From contig NZ_JANHNZ010000003.1 of the NCBI RefSeq assembly GCF_024543085.1, positions 1 through 64,000 of the forward strand: a stretch of DNA of 64,000 nt, read 5' to 3'. The notes under the pieces are model-generated. The model searched no databases, was not told the DNA's origin, and saw nothing but the letters and a program-made list of their open reading frames with translations. Source of the DNA: Granulicatella seriolae (lineage in GTDB: Bacteria > Bacillota > Bacilli > Lactobacillales > Aerococcaceae). The position numbers and the translations under genes are program-made. Shown piece by piece: positions 18,131 through 30,445 of this stretch (within the stretch, counting starts at the first letter, position 1; each line of letters starts with the position of its first letter).

Positions 18131-18736
18131 ATGAATTCAAAATTAATTAGAATTACTGGTGAAGCAGCAATCGCTATTATTGTTTCTGTTGCCTTATCTT
18201 TTGTGCCCCTCCAAATTATGGGACATGCCATTGATTTAGCCATTTTACCCTTATTATTTTTAGCCTTTAGACAAGGTTTACTTCCAGGATTGCTTAGTGG
18301 CTTGATTTTTGGGCTAGTAAACGGCTTGATTGTTGGGGCAGGCAACCTTGACTGGCTTCGTCTAGGACTAGATTCCATTTTAGCTTACACATTAATTGGT
18401 GTAGCAGGTATTTTTGCTCGTAATACGGTACGCACGGCTTTTAATCGCAGAAAGTCTTCCACTGTTTTAAACGTCACCACAGGAACACTTTTAGCTAGTC
18501 TCCTTTCCTGGGTGACACATGTCTTAGCTAGCTCGCTTACAGCAAACACCTTTTTATCTCAACAACAAGCAGATATTATGTCAACTTTATCAAATACATG
18601 GTTGACTTGGTGTTTGACTGCTGGATTAGCTATCCTAATATTTGTCTTGCTGGCCTATCTACTTCCAACAGCGCTTATTCCAAAACAAACTCGTTTCCTT
18701 ACAAGGAGAGAGCAATCTCATTTATTAAATGACTGA
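18131..18736 (+). CDS. thiT: Thiamine transporter ThiT (ECF S-component)
   Basis: Membrane substrate-binding subunit of an energy-coupling-factor transporter; it captures thiamine and works with a shared EcfAAT module encoded elsewhere. 201 residues with six hydrophobic segments. Family hallmarks: LPLLFLAFRQGLLPGLLSG (about 36-54), LDSILAYTLIGVAGIF (about 79-94), which carries the conserved acidic residue of the ThiT LDYxLAF motif, and WVTHVLAS (about 128-135) with the conserved His. The tail (about 185-201) is basic and longer than usual. ATG 18131 follows AAAGGAG. thiN at 40210 would complete thiamine salvage to the diphosphate. No TPP riboswitch is visible upstream. Confidence 0.85.
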   Translation: MNSKLIRITGEAAIAIIVSVALSFVPLQIMGHAIDLAILPLLFLAFRQGLLPGLLSGLIFGLVNGLIVGAGNLDWLRLGLDSILAYTLIGVAGIFARNTVRTAFNRRKSSTVLNVTTGTLLASLLSWVTHVLASSLTANTFLSQQQADIMSTLSNTWLTWCLTAGLAILIFVLLAYLLPTALIPKQTRFLTRREQSHLLND

Positions 18737-18765
18737 TAGCCAGTCAAAAAAGGGAGCTGAGAGGG

Positions 18766-20214
18766 ATGAATATAACTGTAGCGATTATTACACTTGTTAT
18801 CTTTATCAATACGGTTGCTGCAATCATCACTGTTTTTAAAGACACTCGAGAAATATCTGCAACCTGGGCTTGGCTTTTGGTATTGTTTTTATTGCCAGTC
18901 GTAGGGTTCATCATGTACTTATTTTTCGGAAAAAAATTAAGCAAGCAGAATATATTTGATTTAAAATCACAAGAAACTCTAGGGATTTCAGAAATTGCCA
19001 ACTCACAATTGGAATTATTAGGAGAAGGTACTGTTTTACCTGTATTTGAAAATAATATCTATTTAAAAGATTTAGCGACCTTATTTTTGGAAAGTGATGA
19101 GTCAATTATTACTAAAGGCAACAAAGTTGAGCTAATTATTGATGGGGAAGAGAAATTTGCCCAGTTGATGGAAGATATCTTGAATGCTAAGCACCATATC
19201 CATATGATTTATTATATTTTTAAAGATGATGACTTAGGTCGACGAGTTATGGACGCTCTGATTGAAAAAGCAAGTCAAGGTATTGAGGTTCTGGTTATCT
19301 ATGATGCCATGGGTTCGAGAACAACATCTAGAAAATTTTGGAAGAAACTAGAAGAAGCTGGTGGAAAAGCAGTCTCCTTCTTCTCACAATCATTTGCCTT
19401 TATTAACTTTCGAATCAACTACCGTAACCATAGAAAGATTGTAGTCATCGATGGTGTCATTGGATATGTTGGTGGCTTCAATATTGGTAATGAGTATCTA
19501 GGTATCTCAAAAATGGGCTACTGGAGAGATTCACATTTAAGGATTCAAGGAAATGCGGTATTAACCTTACAATCTCGTTTCTTTATCGATTGGAATGCAG
19601 TTGTTTCTGAAACACACGGCAGAGAATATTCAGAAAGTTATTTTCCGATTTCAAAATCTTTAGGTCCTAGCTCAATGCAAATTGTGTCAAATGGACCAGA
19701 CAGTGATTTTCAAAAAATTAAAATGGGCTTTATTAAGATGATTTCTATGGCTAAGGAGTCTATCTATATTCAATCTCCTTATTTTATTCCTGACGAGAGT
19801 GTGCTAGAAGCCTTGTCTATCGCTGCTTTATCTGGTGTTGATGTGCGAATTATGATTCCATCAAAGCCGGATCACCCATTTGTCTATAGAGCTACGGAAT
19901 TTTATTCAAAAACAATTATTGAATCAGGTGTCAAAGTCTATATCTATCAGAATGGCTTTTTGCATGCTAAAACCATGGTCGTTGATAGCCAAGCCGCAAC
20001 GGTGGGGACATCTAACTTTGATGTTCGTAGCTTTAAACTGAATTTTGAAGTCAATGCTTTTATCTACGATGCTGAGTTTGCCAAAAAAATGGAAGCTACT
20101 TTTATGGAAGATATTAAGGATTGTACCGAAGCAACTAAATCTTATTTCGAGAAACAATCATCATGGCTCAAATTCAAACAGACATTCTCAAGATTATTTT
20201 CTCCAATTCTTTAG
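18766..20214 (+). CDS. cls: Cardiolipin synthase
   Basis: Membrane enzyme that joins two phosphatidylglycerol molecules into cardiolipin and glycerol. 482 residues, normal. Two N-terminal membrane helices (about 4-22 and 34-52) precede two phospholipase-D-type HKD motifs: HRKIVVIDG at about 221 and HAKTMVVDS at about 399, each followed by the GGFNIGNEY or GTSNFD loop. Both catalytic His-Lys-Asp sets are intact. The start ATG 18766 follows a GGGAGCTGAGAGGG ribosome binding region. It lies 29 bp after thiT and is probably co-transcribed with it. A strong terminator follows. Confidence 0.95.
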   Translation: MNITVAIITLVIFINTVAAIITVFKDTREISATWAWLLVLFLLPVVGFIMYLFFGKKLSKQNIFDLKSQETLGISEIANSQLELLGEGTVLPVFENNIYLKDLATLFLESDESIITKGNKVELIIDGEEKFAQLMEDILNAKHHIHMIYYIFKDDDLGRRVMDALIEKASQGIEVLVIYDAMGSRTTSRKFWKKLEEAGGKAVSFFSQSFAFINFRINYRNHRKIVVIDGVIGYVGGFNIGNEYLGISKMGYWRDSHLRIQGNAVLTLQSRFFIDWNAVVSETHGREYSESYFPISKSLGPSSMQIVSNGPDSDFQKIKMGFIKMISMAKESIYIQSPYFIPDESVLEALSIAALSGVDVRIMIPSKPDHPFVYRATEFYSKTIIESGVKVYIYQNGFLHAKTMVVDSQAATVGTSNFDVRSFKLNFEVNAFIYDAEFAKKMEATFMEDIKDCTEATKSYFEKQSSWLKFKQTFSRLFSPIL

Positions 20215-20245
20215 ACTGGAACACTTACTACTAATGCAAACTAAA

Positions 20246-20284
20246 AACCACTTAAATCAACATTATTTGATTTAAGTGGTTTTT
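20246..20284 (+). terminator. cls terminator
   Basis: A perfect 15-bp stem, 20246-20260 with 20267-20281, with loop CATTAT and a T-run. On the minus strand the same hairpin is followed by TTTTTAG and can also end transcription of the gene at 20322. Confidence 0.88.
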
Positions 20285-20321
20285 ATGTATACACTTTGTT
20301 TAATAAATGGCGAATTTTGAA

Positions 20322-20663
20322 CTAGATTTTAGCAGTTAGTAATTGTTCTAGGCTTAAAAGGTGAGTGATGTTGGACTGGTCTGTAAAGGCAACACGATTA
20401 TTTTCTAAGATAGGGGTTTGAATGGTTCCGTTAGCAACAACTTTATAGACAAAACCATCCTCATCTTTTTGTTCGAATTCTAAGCAAATAGCTTTCTTAA
20501 AATAATAGGCTTGGTGGATAGTTTCAACAAGGTCAACCAAGGGCATGAAGTAAGCAATACGAGTTTCAGTTTCATCAAAACTATAAAATTCATCATTGCT
20601 AGACTGTAAAGATTGGATAAAAGGTTGAAAGATTGATGTTAGTGGATGTTTGCGTAATTCCAT
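20322..20663 (-). CDS. YolD-like SOS-regulated small protein
   Basis: 113 residues, acidic, no signal peptide or membrane segment. The pattern resembles the YolD-like family: an N-terminal helical stretch (MELRKHPLTSIFQPF) and a C-terminal small-barrel pattern with GTIQTPILENNRVAF and a final ITHLLSLEQLL. YolD-like genes are usually next to a Y-family (UvrX/UmuC-type) polymerase, and the family has no settled function. Here no polymerase gene is adjacent. Start ATG 20663 after AGGAGG. Its promoter carries two LexA-type boxes, a strong sign of damage-inducible expression. The regulatory call is firmer than the family call. Confidence 0.6.
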   Translation of the reverse strand: MELRKHPLTSIFQPFIQSLQSSNDEFYSFDETETRIAYFMPLVDLVETIHQAYYFKKAICLEFEQKDEDGFVYKVVANGTIQTPILENNRVAFTDQSNITHLLSLEQLLTAKI

Positions 20664-20677
20664 GGTTAGTTCCTCCT

Positions 20678-20727
20678 CGAACGTTTGTTTGTATTCTTAT
20701 TATACGAACAATTGTTCTATAATGCAA
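20678..20727 (-). promoter_or_regulatory. SOS promoter with two LexA boxes
   Basis: On the minus strand, -35 TTGCAT (20722-20727) and a perfect -10 TATAAT (20699-20704) are 17 bp apart. CGAACAATTGTTCT (20705-20718, plus-strand reading) fills the spacer. CGAACGTTTGTTTG (20678-20691) lies between the -10 and the ribosome binding site. Each differs at one position from the LexA/DinR consensus CGAAC-N4-GTTCG. Two boxes suggest tight repression. Confidence 0.88.
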
Positions 20728-20850
20728 GAGGAAAAATCAAAAAAATAAAAAAATATTTTTTAGTCCATAATCTCTTTTCTTCCTATATATAAGTTTTCAA
20801 TTTATAAGAGCTAGTATTCAAACTTATTGCCCTAGTAGGGATAAAGAGAT

Positions 20851-20879
20851 TTGATACCTTGAAAAAATAAGTCTATAAT
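20851..20879 (+). promoter_or_regulatory. Promoter of the V-ATPase operon
   Basis: TTGATA (20851-20856) and TATAAT (20874-20879) are separated by 17 bp, 55 bp upstream of the first gene. It is a near-consensus housekeeping promoter; I see no operator overlapping it. Confidence 0.85.
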
Positions 20880-20933
20880 GGTTAGAGTAAGTCCTATGGT
20901 ATTCAAGATGTTTTCTTGATTGGAGGTGGAAAG

Positions 20934-21246
20934 ATGACTACAAAAATTTTAGAGTCTGTCCAAGATATTGAACAGGTTGCTCTTGACATTCAACAAGACT
21001 ATCAAAAGAAGATAAAAGATATTGAAACGGAAACTAGCAATAAGATTAAAGATGCTGAGAGCAATATGGAGCAATCCTTAGCGGAATATAAAAATGAGCT
21101 AGATAAAAAGAATCAAGAAAAAAATGATCAATTTTTACAGAAGACTTCCCAAGAGGCCCAAGACTTAATCAATCAGTTAAGTGATGGTTTTTCTCAAAGA
21201 AAAGAAGAATTGATTCAAGAAACAATTAAGGAGGTCTTAAAGCGAT

Positions 21247-21260
<14 letters not shown>
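20934..21260 (+). CDS. ntpF: V-type ATPase peripheral stalk subunit (NtpF/subunit G-H type)
   Basis: First gene of the rotary ATPase operon. 108 residues, almost entirely charged heptad-like sequence from about residue 15 to 95 (IQQDYQKKIKDIETETSNKI), as expected for the coiled-coil stalk that pairs with subunit E. ATG 20934 is chosen because GGAGGTGGAAAG lies directly before it; an upstream TTG at 20916 has no site. It overlaps ntpI by 14 nt, which suggests translational coupling. The call rests on position plus coiled-coil character. Confidence 0.85.
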
Positions 21261-23710
<2,450 letters not shown>

Positions 23711-23722
23711 GAGTTGAAACGC

Positions 23723-24307
23723 TTGAAAGATTTAGAGCAACTTAAAGAAAGAATTTTACAAGAAATTCATGATGAATTTTCACAAAAATTAGCTGTTGCC
23801 ACTAAAGTAGAAGAAGAGCGTTTAAGTCATGCAAATGCACGCTTTTCTGAACAAGAAATGGCTAGTAAGATTTCTTTAAAGAAAGCAGCTAAGAGTCAAT
23901 TAGAAAGACAGGAACAAGCTATCCTCAATAAGAGTAATAAGGATGTTCTGCAAGTCAAAAGAAATCTACTAAATCAAGTCTATTCAGAAGCCATCACTAT
24001 TTTGTCGTCATGGAGTGGAGAAACCTTTCTTCAATATATCGAAGGTGTCTTGAACAACCTAAAGATTGAAGGGCAATTCCATTTGCAATTTGGGCAAGAA
24101 AGTATAGACAAATTAAATGACAGCCAAAAAAGTAAGCTTGCTCAAAACTATCCTTCTATGGTTATTGAACAGGAACCGGTTGCTAAAAAAGCCGGCTTTA
24201 TCGTAAAGAAAGATGGGATTGACTATAATTACTTTTTTGATGAATTAGTGGAAGACTTGAAAAATGATTTTTCACCAACTCTAGCTAAACTAGCATTTGA
24301 ACAATAG
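23723..24307 (+). CDS. ntpE: V-type ATPase subunit E (NtpE)
   Basis: Peripheral stalk subunit that links the catalytic head to subunit a, pairing with NtpF. About 194 residues. The N-terminal half is a long charged helix (about 1-100) and the C-terminal half a small alpha/beta domain (GFIVKKDGIDYNYFFDELVE, about 163-182). The start TTG 23723 sits 9 nt after AGGAG; the alternative TTG 23714 is too close to that site. It lies between K and C as in E. hirae. Confidence 0.9.
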   Translation: MKDLEQLKERILQEIHDEFSQKLAVATKVEEERLSHANARFSEQEMASKISLKKAAKSQLERQEQAILNKSNKDVLQVKRNLLNQVYSEAITILSSWSGETFLQYIEGVLNNLKIEGQFHLQFGQESIDKLNDSQKSKLAQNYPSMVIEQEPVAKKAGFIVKKDGIDYNYFFDELVEDLKNDFSPTLAKLAFEQ

Positions 24308-24321
24308 GAAGGAGTGAGTCA

Positions 24322-25329
24322 ATGAATGATTTAGCTTATTCTGGAGTAAATACCACTGTTCGAATCATGGAAGGACAGCTATTAAAAAGAGATGACTTTG
24401 AAGCTATGCTTAAAGCACCTTCACTGGCTAGTGCCCTAGACTTATTATCAAAATCAGCTTATGACTTTAATGCTGAAGAAGTACTACAGTCAAAAGACTT
24501 TGAATCCTTTTTAATGAAAGGACTTCAAGATGCCCACCAAGAATTAATTGAGATAGTTCCAACAAAAGGGCTTTTGGAAGTTTTTTCAACCCTTTATACC
24601 TATCACAATCTAAAAGTTCTTTTAAAAGAAAAATTCTCAGGAAAAGATTTTGATTCCCTATTGATTGATATTGGAGCTTATCCACTAGATACCTTAAGAG
24701 CTTTAGTAGAAAGTGCCAAGAATGATAATTTACCTCAAGTCATGGTTAAAGCTGTTAGCGAGGCTTTTGAAGAATTTGAAAACTTTAAACGTTTCGAAAC
24801 GGCTGATATTATCATGGATACCTATTATTTTAGGCACTTAAAATACTTGGATAAGCTTTTGGACAATCCAATCGTTCATCAGATTATTACCTGTACCATT
24901 GATTTAGAAAATATAGCTACTCTGATTCGAGGGATTAAGCAAAAACAATCGCGTTCATTTATGCAAACAGTGCTCTCAAGTGCTGGTACAGCCTCAAAAA
25001 CAAAAATGATTGATACCAGTCAAAATGAGAACTGGTCACAAGTGTTAGAACTGTTTGAAGCTTTATCCATCAAAGATGAGTTGGCAGAAATTCTCAATCA
25101 TGACACCATGGATATTGAAATTATCCAATTGGAATTGTTAAAAGACCGCACCATTTATAATCTCTTAAAAGATGCGACCTTTGAACCTTTTGGACCATTT
25201 CCTTCTTTAGCGTATATTCATGCAAAGGAAATGGAAGTTAAAAACTTACGCTTACTATTAGTTGGAAAAGATAATGGTTTTTCAGAACAACAAATAAGAG
25301 AAAGGATGCGACCTATTTATGGCTCATAA
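24322..25329 (+). CDS. ntpC: V-type ATPase subunit C/d (NtpC)
   Basis: Funnel-shaped connector that sits on the proteolipid ring and grips the central stalk. 335 residues, all-helical, normal for the V0 d/C-type subunit. Conserved pieces include YSGVNTTVRIMEGQLL (about 5-20) and YHNLKVLLKEKF (about 94-105), with a repeated three-part helical pattern. ATG 24322 follows AGGAAGGAGTGAG. Its last codons overlap ntpG by 11 nt. Confidence 0.92.
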   Translation: MNDLAYSGVNTTVRIMEGQLLKRDDFEAMLKAPSLASALDLLSKSAYDFNAEEVLQSKDFESFLMKGLQDAHQELIEIVPTKGLLEVFSTLYTYHNLKVLLKEKFSGKDFDSLLIDIGAYPLDTLRALVESAKNDNLPQVMVKAVSEAFEEFENFKRFETADIIMDTYYFRHLKYLDKLLDNPIVHQIITCTIDLENIATLIRGIKQKQSRSFMQTVLSSAGTASKTKMIDTSQNENWSQVLELFEALSIKDELAEILNHDTMDIEIIQLELLKDRTIYNLLKDATFEPFGPFPSLAYIHAKEMEVKNLRLLLVGKDNGFSEQQIRERMRPIYGS

Positions 25330-25630
25330 CATAGCAGTAGTTGGAGACAAAGATTCCGTACTTCCTTTTAAATTATTGGGTTTTGATGTCTTTCCTACTA
25401 GTGATCCGGCACAAGCAAGAACAATTATTGATGGGCTAGCCAGTCAATCTTATGGAATTATTTATTTAACTGAGGCTATTGCTAAAGAAATTCCGGATAC
25501 TATCAAGCGTTATGATGCAGAAATTTCACCAGCTGTTATTCTTATTCCAAACCATTTAGGCACCTTGAATATTGGTAAAGCTAGAATTCAAGAGAATGTG
25601 GAAAAAGCAGTTGGCCAAAATATTCTGTAA
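25319..25630 (+). CDS. ntpG: V-type ATPase subunit F (NtpG)
   Basis: Small Rossmann-like central-stalk subunit that modulates rotation. 103 residues. The typical start MAHNIAVVGDKDSVLPFKLL leads to IIYLTEAIAKEIPDTI and a C-terminal PNHLGTLNIGKARIQENVEK helix. ATG 25319 lies inside the end of ntpC, so translation is probably coupled. 60 bp separate it from ntpA. Confidence 0.93.
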   Translation: MAHNIAVVGDKDSVLPFKLLGFDVFPTSDPAQARTIIDGLASQSYGIIYLTEAIAKEIPDTIKRYDAEISPAVILIPNHLGTLNIGKARIQENVEKAVGQNIL

Positions 25631-25690
25631 CAAATTTCTATTATGACCTTAGTGTCAAATAGAAAATTCAATTATCAAGGAGGTAGCCTA

Positions 25691-27475
25691 TTGAAAAGCG
25701 GACAAATCGTCAAAGTTTCTGGACCACTTGTTACTGCAAAGGGAATGGAAGACGCAAATATTCAAGATATCTGTAAAGTTGGGAATCTTGGATTGATTGG
25801 TGAGATTATTGAAATGAGAAAAGACCTTGCTTCAATCCAAGTATATGAAGAAACCTCTGGGCTTGGCCCAAATGAACCGGTAACGACAACAGGACTTGCC
25901 TTATCTGTCGAATTAGCACCGGGTATCATTTCACAAATGTTTGATGGGATTCAACGTCCTTTGAACACCTTTAGAGACGTTTCTAAAAGTGATTTTCTTG
26001 TCAGAGGGACTAGTGTTCCACCGTTAGACCGTGAGAAAGAATGGGATTTTGTAGCAACAGCTAAAGTTGGAGATACTGTTCAAGCAGGAGATATTGTTGG
26101 AACTGTCCAAGAAACTCCAGTTATTGAACACCGTATTATGGTACCTTATGGTGTCTCAGGTAAGATTGTTGCGATTGAAAGTGGACGTTACAGAATTGCT
26201 GATATCGTGTATAAGATTGAGACCGATAAAGGTGTAAGAGAGTTTGACCTGATTCAACGCTGGCCAGTCCGTAGGGGCCGTCCATTTAAAACGAAAAAGA
26301 ATACGACTGTTCCGATGTTAACTGGTCAACGGGTTATTGATACCTTTTTCCCAGTTACTAAAGGGGGAGCTGCTGCTGTTCCAGGGCCATTTGGAGCTGG
26401 TAAGACAGTTGTGCAACACCAAATTGCAAAATGGGCTGATGTTGATATTGTCGTTTACGTTGGATGTGGTGAACGTGGTAATGAAATGACGGATGTTTTG
26501 AATGAGTTTCCTGAGTTGATTGACCCAAATACGGGGCAATCCATCATGAACCGTACTGTATTGATTGCCAACACCTCTAATATGCCTGTAGCGGCCCGTG
26601 AAGCCTCTATCTATACAGGTATCACTATTGCTGAGTATTTTAGAGATATGGGCTATTCTGTCGCTATTATGGCTGATTCAACCTCTAGATGGGCAGAAGC
26701 TTTAAGAGAGATGTCTGGACGATTGGAAGAGATGCCAGGTGACGAAGGTTATCCAGCCTATCTAGGTAGTCGTATCGCCGAGTATTATGAACGTGCTGGA
26801 CGTGTGGTAACCTTGGGTAGTGAAGAGCGTGAAGGAACTATTACGGCTATTGGAGCTGTATCACCTCCAGGGGGAGATACATCAGAACCAGTAACCCAAA
26901 ATACGTTACGAGTGGTTAAAGTTTTCTGGGCACTAGATGCTGCTCTGGCACAACGTCGTCATTTTCCATCAATGAACTGGTTAACTTCTTATTCTTTATA
27001 CAACACGGAAGTTGGGCAATATTTGGATCAACATATCCATGAAAATTGGTCTAATATGGTACAACACGCCATGAATATTCTACAAGAAGAAGCTAGTTTA
27101 GAAGAGATCGTTCGTTTAGTTGGTCTAGAATCTCTATCTGAAAAAGACCGTTTAACCATGACTATCGCAAAATCTTTACGTGAAGACTACTTACAGCAAA
27201 ATGCTTTTGATGATGTAGATACCTTTACCTCACGTGAGAAGCAATACCGTATGTTGGATCTTATCCTGAGCTTTGAAGAAGAAGCTCGTAAAGCCATGAA
27301 ACTAGGCGCTTATTACAATGAAATTATGGATGGAACGGAAGAAGTACGTGACCAAATCGCACGTTCTAAATATATTTCAGAAGATAATATTGCGCAGATT
27401 GGTCATATTAAAGAAAATGTGAAAGAAGCTATCTTAGAGACTGTCAAGGAAGGAGGAATGTCTGAAAATGCTTAA
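25691..27475 (+). CDS. ntpA: V-type ATPase catalytic subunit A
   Basis: Catalytic nucleotide-binding subunit of the A3B3 head. About 594 residues. Visible: the V-type N-terminal beta barrel ([18 protein letters not shown]), the non-homologous insert typical of A subunits (about 110-190), the P-loop [11 protein letters not shown] (about 231-241), the catalytic Glu in GERGNEMTD (about 261), and [18 protein letters not shown] (about 332-349). The TTG start at 25691 has a perfect AAGGAGGT six bases upstream; the longer ATG at 25643 lacks one and would add sixteen unconserved residues. It overlaps ntpB by 8 nt. Confidence 0.97.
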   Translation: MKSGQIVKVSGPLVTAKGMEDANIQDICKVGNLGLIGEIIEMRKDLASIQVYEETSGLGPNEPVTTTGLALSVELAPGIISQMFDGIQRPLNTFRDVSKSDFLVRGTSVPPLDREKEWDFVATAKVGDTVQAGDIVGTVQETPVIEHRIMVPYGVSGKIVAIESGRYRIADIVYKIETDKGVREFDLIQRWPVRRGRPFKTKKNTTVPMLTGQRVIDTFFPVTKGGAAAVPGPFGAGKTVVQHQIAKWADVDIVVYVGCGERGNEMTDVLNEFPELIDPNTGQSIMNRTVLIANTSNMPVAAREASIYTGITIAEYFRDMGYSVAIMADSTSRWAEALREMSGRLEEMPGDEGYPAYLGSRIAEYYERAGRVVTLGSEEREGTITAIGAVSPPGGDTSEPVTQNTLRVVKVFWALDAALAQRRHFPSMNWLTSYSLYNTEVGQYLDQHIHENWSNMVQHAMNILQEEASLEEIVRLVGLESLSEKDRLTMTIAKSLREDYLQQNAFDDVDTFTSREKQYRMLDLILSFEEEARKAMKLGAYYNEIMDGTEEVRDQIARSKYISEDNIAQIGHIKENVKEAILETVKEGGMSENA

Positions 27476-28844
27476 AGAATATCGTACAATTAGCGAAGTA
27501 GTAGGACCACTGATGATTGTTGAAGGCGTCGAAGGTGTAAAATTTGATGAGTTGGTTGAAATCCAAATGCAAGATGGTGAAATTCGCCACGGTCAAGTTC
27601 TAGAAGTTGAAAACGATAAGGCTATGGTTCAGATTTTTGAAGGCCCAAGTGGTATTAACTTGAGAGATTCTAAAGTTCGTTTTCGTGGTCGTCCTTTATC
27701 GGTCAATGTGTCAGAGGATATGGTCGGAAGAATTTTTGATGGTATGGGAAATGCTATTGATGATGGACCAGACATCATTCCTGAAGCCTCTTTAGATGTG
27801 AATGGTCAAGCCATCAACCCTGTCTCTAGAGATTATCCCGATGAGTTTATCCAAACGGGTATTTCAGCCATCGACCATTTAAACACCTTGGTTCGCGGAC
27901 AAAAGCTTCCTGTCTTCTCTGGATCTGGGTTACCTCATAAAGAATTAGCAGCTCAAATCGCTCGTCAAGCAACCGTATTGAATAGTGACGAAAAATTTGC
28001 CGTAGTCTTTGCTGCTATGGGGATTACCTTTGATGAAGCAGAATACTTTATGGAAGATTTCCGTAAAACAGGAGCTATCGACCGTTCTGTAATGTTTATC
28101 AACTTGGCAAATGACCCTGCCATTGAACGGATCGCCACGCCAAAAATTGCTTTAACCACTGCTGAATATCTAGCTTATGAAAAAGATATGCATGTCTTGG
28201 TTATCATGACAGATATGACCAACTACTGTGAAGCCTTACGTGAGGTGTCAGCTGCTCGCCGTGAGGTTCCGGGACGCCGTGGCTATCCAGGTTACCTCTA
28301 TACCAATTTATCCACCTTGTATGAGCGTGCTGGACGATTAATTGGCCATAAGGGTTCAGTAACACAAATACCAATCTTATCTATGCCAGAAGATGATATC
28401 ACTCATCCAATTCCAGATTTGACTGGTTACATTACTGAAGGGCAAATTATTTTAGATCGAAACCTAGATAATTCAGGAATCAAACCTCCAATCAACGTTT
28501 TGCCATCCTTGTCTCGTCTAAAAGATAAGGGGTCAGGTGAGGGCAAAACACGTAAAGACCATGCAGCAACTATGAACCAATTATTTGCTGCCTATGCGAC
28601 TGGTAAGCAAGCCAAAGAATTAGCTGTAATCCTAGGTGAATCTGCTCTATCCAAAACAGACAAACTCTATGTAGAATTTACCGAACGATTTGAAAATGAA
28701 TACATCAATCAAGGCTTTAATACCAATAGAACGATTGAAGAAACACTTGACTTAGGATGGGAATTGCTGTCTATTCTACCAAGAACCGAATTGAAACGTA
28801 TTAAGGATGACATGCTCGATGAATTCTTACCAAAAGGAGAGTGA
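27468..28844 (+). CDS. ntpB: V-type ATPase regulatory subunit B
   Basis: Non-catalytic head subunit of the A3B3 hexamer. 458 residues, normal. The P-loop position is degenerate ([11 protein letters not shown], about 151-161), as in other B subunits, while [20 protein letters not shown] (about 258-277) carries the Arg residues that complete the catalytic site of subunit A. ATG 27468 follows AAGGAGGAATG inside ntpA. Spacing to ntpD is 5 nt. Confidence 0.97.
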   Translation: MLKEYRTISEVVGPLMIVEGVEGVKFDELVEIQMQDGEIRHGQVLEVENDKAMVQIFEGPSGINLRDSKVRFRGRPLSVNVSEDMVGRIFDGMGNAIDDGPDIIPEASLDVNGQAINPVSRDYPDEFIQTGISAIDHLNTLVRGQKLPVFSGSGLPHKELAAQIARQATVLNSDEKFAVVFAAMGITFDEAEYFMEDFRKTGAIDRSVMFINLANDPAIERIATPKIALTTAEYLAYEKDMHVLVIMTDMTNYCEALREVSAARREVPGRRGYPGYLYTNLSTLYERAGRLIGHKGSVTQIPILSMPEDDITHPIPDLTGYITEGQIILDRNLDNSGIKPPINVLPSLSRLKDKGSGEGKTRKDHAATMNQLFAAYATGKQAKELAVILGESALSKTDKLYVEFTERFENEYINQGFNTNRTIEETLDLGWELLSILPRTELKRIKDDMLDEFLPKGE

Positions 28845-28849
28845 TCTTC

Positions 28850-29482
28850 ATGGTACGCTTGAATGTAAAGCCAACACGAATGGAGTTAAGAGCCCTAAAG
28901 CAACGATTAACAGTTGCTAAAAGAGGTCACAAGTTGTTGAAAGACAAGCAAGATGAATTGATGAGACAGTTTATCGATCTAATCCGTAAAAACAATGAGC
29001 TACGTACCAATGTTGAAGAACGACTAATTCTTGGCATGCAAAGTTTCGTATTGGCAAAAGCCTCTTTGAATGAAGCCTTTATTGAAGAATTAGTTGCTAT
29101 CCCACCTCAAAACGTTAGCTTAGAAGTAAGAGAAAAGAACATTATGAGTGTTTTTGTTCCAGAAATGAATTTTACAGTCCAAGAACAAAGCAAAGAATCT
29201 GACTTTAAATATGGTTACTTAAATTCCAACAGTGAAATCGATGATTCTATCAATCAAATCTCGCAAGTTCTGCCCGACTTATTGGCATTAACAGAAATCG
29301 AAAAAACTTGTCAACTAATGGCAGATGAAATCGAAAAAACTAGACGACGGGTTAATGCCCTTGAATACCGCATGATTCCTCAACTAGAAGAGACCATTTA
29401 CTATATTGAGATGAAGCTAGAAGAGAATGAAAGAGCAAGTATTACGAGAATTATGAAAGTCAAGGATATGGGGCAAGGGTAA
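28850..29482 (+). CDS. ntpD: V-type ATPase central stalk subunit D
   Basis: Coiled-coil rotor shaft inside the A3B3 head. 210 residues, with long N- and C-terminal helices (about 1-75 and 135-205) and a short middle hairpin. It begins [20 protein letters not shown], the canonical start. ATG 28850 is preceded by AAGGAG at 28834-28839; a GTG at 28841 is too close. It is the last gene of the operon and is followed by a long terminator. The E. hirae operon has two further genes (ntpH, ntpJ) that are absent here. Confidence 0.95.
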   Translation: MVRLNVKPTRMELRALKQRLTVAKRGHKLLKDKQDELMRQFIDLIRKNNELRTNVEERLILGMQSFVLAKASLNEAFIEELVAIPPQNVSLEVREKNIMSVFVPEMNFTVQEQSKESDFKYGYLNSNSEIDDSINQISQVLPDLLALTEIEKTCQLMADEIEKTRRRVNALEYRMIPQLEETIYYIEMKLEENERASITRIMKVKDMGQG

Positions 29483-29524
29483 GCCAAATGTGTTTTATTA
29501 AAAACTAGCTTAAACAAGCAACTA

Positions 29525-29572
29525 AAAATATTCCGAGAACCTTTTGAAGTCCTAAGGTTCTCGGAATATTTT
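29525..29572 (+). terminator. V-ATPase operon terminator
   Basis: A perfect 19-bp stem: 29525-29543 with 29554-29572, loop of 10 nt, with A-rich left and T-rich right ends. It is probably active on both strands. Confidence 0.88.
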
Positions 29573-29743
29573 CTTTGGAATTATTTCGGTGGCACCGTTT
29601 ATATTTTTGATACCTTTCTTGGCAAGTCTTTAGTGCATAGAAACAATCATATGGTTTTAGGCTTCTTGTTTAGCTCTTAAAATGAAACCGCCATTGAAGG
29701 TTTTCTATACTTACTACTGTTTTCATTACGTAATTTATGATAC
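29573..29743. other. Intergenic stretch between ntpD terminator and gmk promoter
   Basis: No gene is seen. CGGTGGCACCG at 29588-29598 is a short perfect odd palindrome that resembles the core start of the R elements, with ATTTC before it. It has no arms and may be chance or a remnant. The rest is unremarkable AT-rich DNA. Confidence 0.4.
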
Positions 29744-29749
29744 TATAAT
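29744..29749 (+). promoter_or_regulatory. Probable gmk promoter -10 box
   Basis: A perfect TATAAT lies 39 bp upstream of the gmk start. The -35 position (TTTCAT, 29721-29726, 17-bp spacing) is poor, so an activator or extended contacts may be needed. Confidence 0.45.
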
Positions 29750-29788
29750 CTTTAGATGTAATTGAAGAGATTGGAGATTCTATTAAAA

Positions 29789-30418
29789 ATGAAAAGAAGA
29801 GGCTTATTAATTGTTCTATCAGGTCCATCTGGTGTTGGAAAGGGAACGGTCCGAGCGGCAATCTTTAATAAAACAGATCAAAAGTTTGTCTATTCTGTTT
29901 CTGCTACGACCAGAGCCGCAAGACCGGGTGAGGTAGATGGCAAGGATTATTTTTTTAAAACACGTGAAGAATTCGAAAAGATGATCGAGCAAGGACAATT
30001 ATTAGAATATGCAGAATACGTTGGTAACTATTATGGAACTCCAATTGACTATGTTGAAAAAACATTAGCAGAAGGTAAAGATGTTTTCTTAGAGATAGAA
30101 GTCCAAGGGGCTATTCAAGTTAGAGAAAAGATGCCTGAGGGTGTGTATATTTTCTTAACACCACCTGATTTGTCCGTATTGCAATCCCGTATTGTTAATC
30201 GTGGGACTGATTCAGATGATGTTATCCAACAACGGATGAAAAAAGCAAGAGAAGAATTGAATTTAATGAAGCACTATGATTATGCTGTTAGAAATGACCA
30301 AGTTGATTTAGCGGTTGCTAAAATAGAGTGCATTATTGCATCAGAACATTTGCGTGTTCAACGTTCTATCGATACAATAGAGGAGATAGAAGAAGAACTA
30401 GAAGCAATGCTTGATTAA
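29789..30418 (+). CDS. gmk: Guanylate kinase
   Basis: Converts GMP and ATP to GDP and ADP. About 209 residues, normal. P-loop [12 protein letters not shown] (about 10-21), the GMP-binding [15 protein letters not shown] (about 42-56), and a C-terminal helix. ATG 29789 ([15 protein letters not shown]) matches the family, with GGAG 12 nt upstream; the longer TTG start at 29762 is unlikely. It is the first gene of the conserved gmk-rpoZ-priA-fmt-rsmB block. Confidence 0.96.
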   Translation: MKRRGLLIVLSGPSGVGKGTVRAAIFNKTDQKFVYSVSATTRAARPGEVDGKDYFFKTREEFEKMIEQGQLLEYAEYVGNYYGTPIDYVEKTLAEGKDVFLEIEVQGAIQVREKMPEGVYIFLTPPDLSVLQSRIVNRGTDSDDVIQQRMKKAREELNLMKHYDYAVRNDQVDLAVAKIECIIASEHLRVQRSIDTIEEIEEELEAMLD

Positions 30419-30445
30419 TCCAAAAATAGAAAGAGGCAAACCATC

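Noticed and set aside
29588-29598. CGGTGGCACCG palindrome as a sixth R element
   Set aside because: It matches only about 11 nt of the core and has no arms or further core sequence; the ATTTC before it is in the wrong order. Kept as a possible remnant only.
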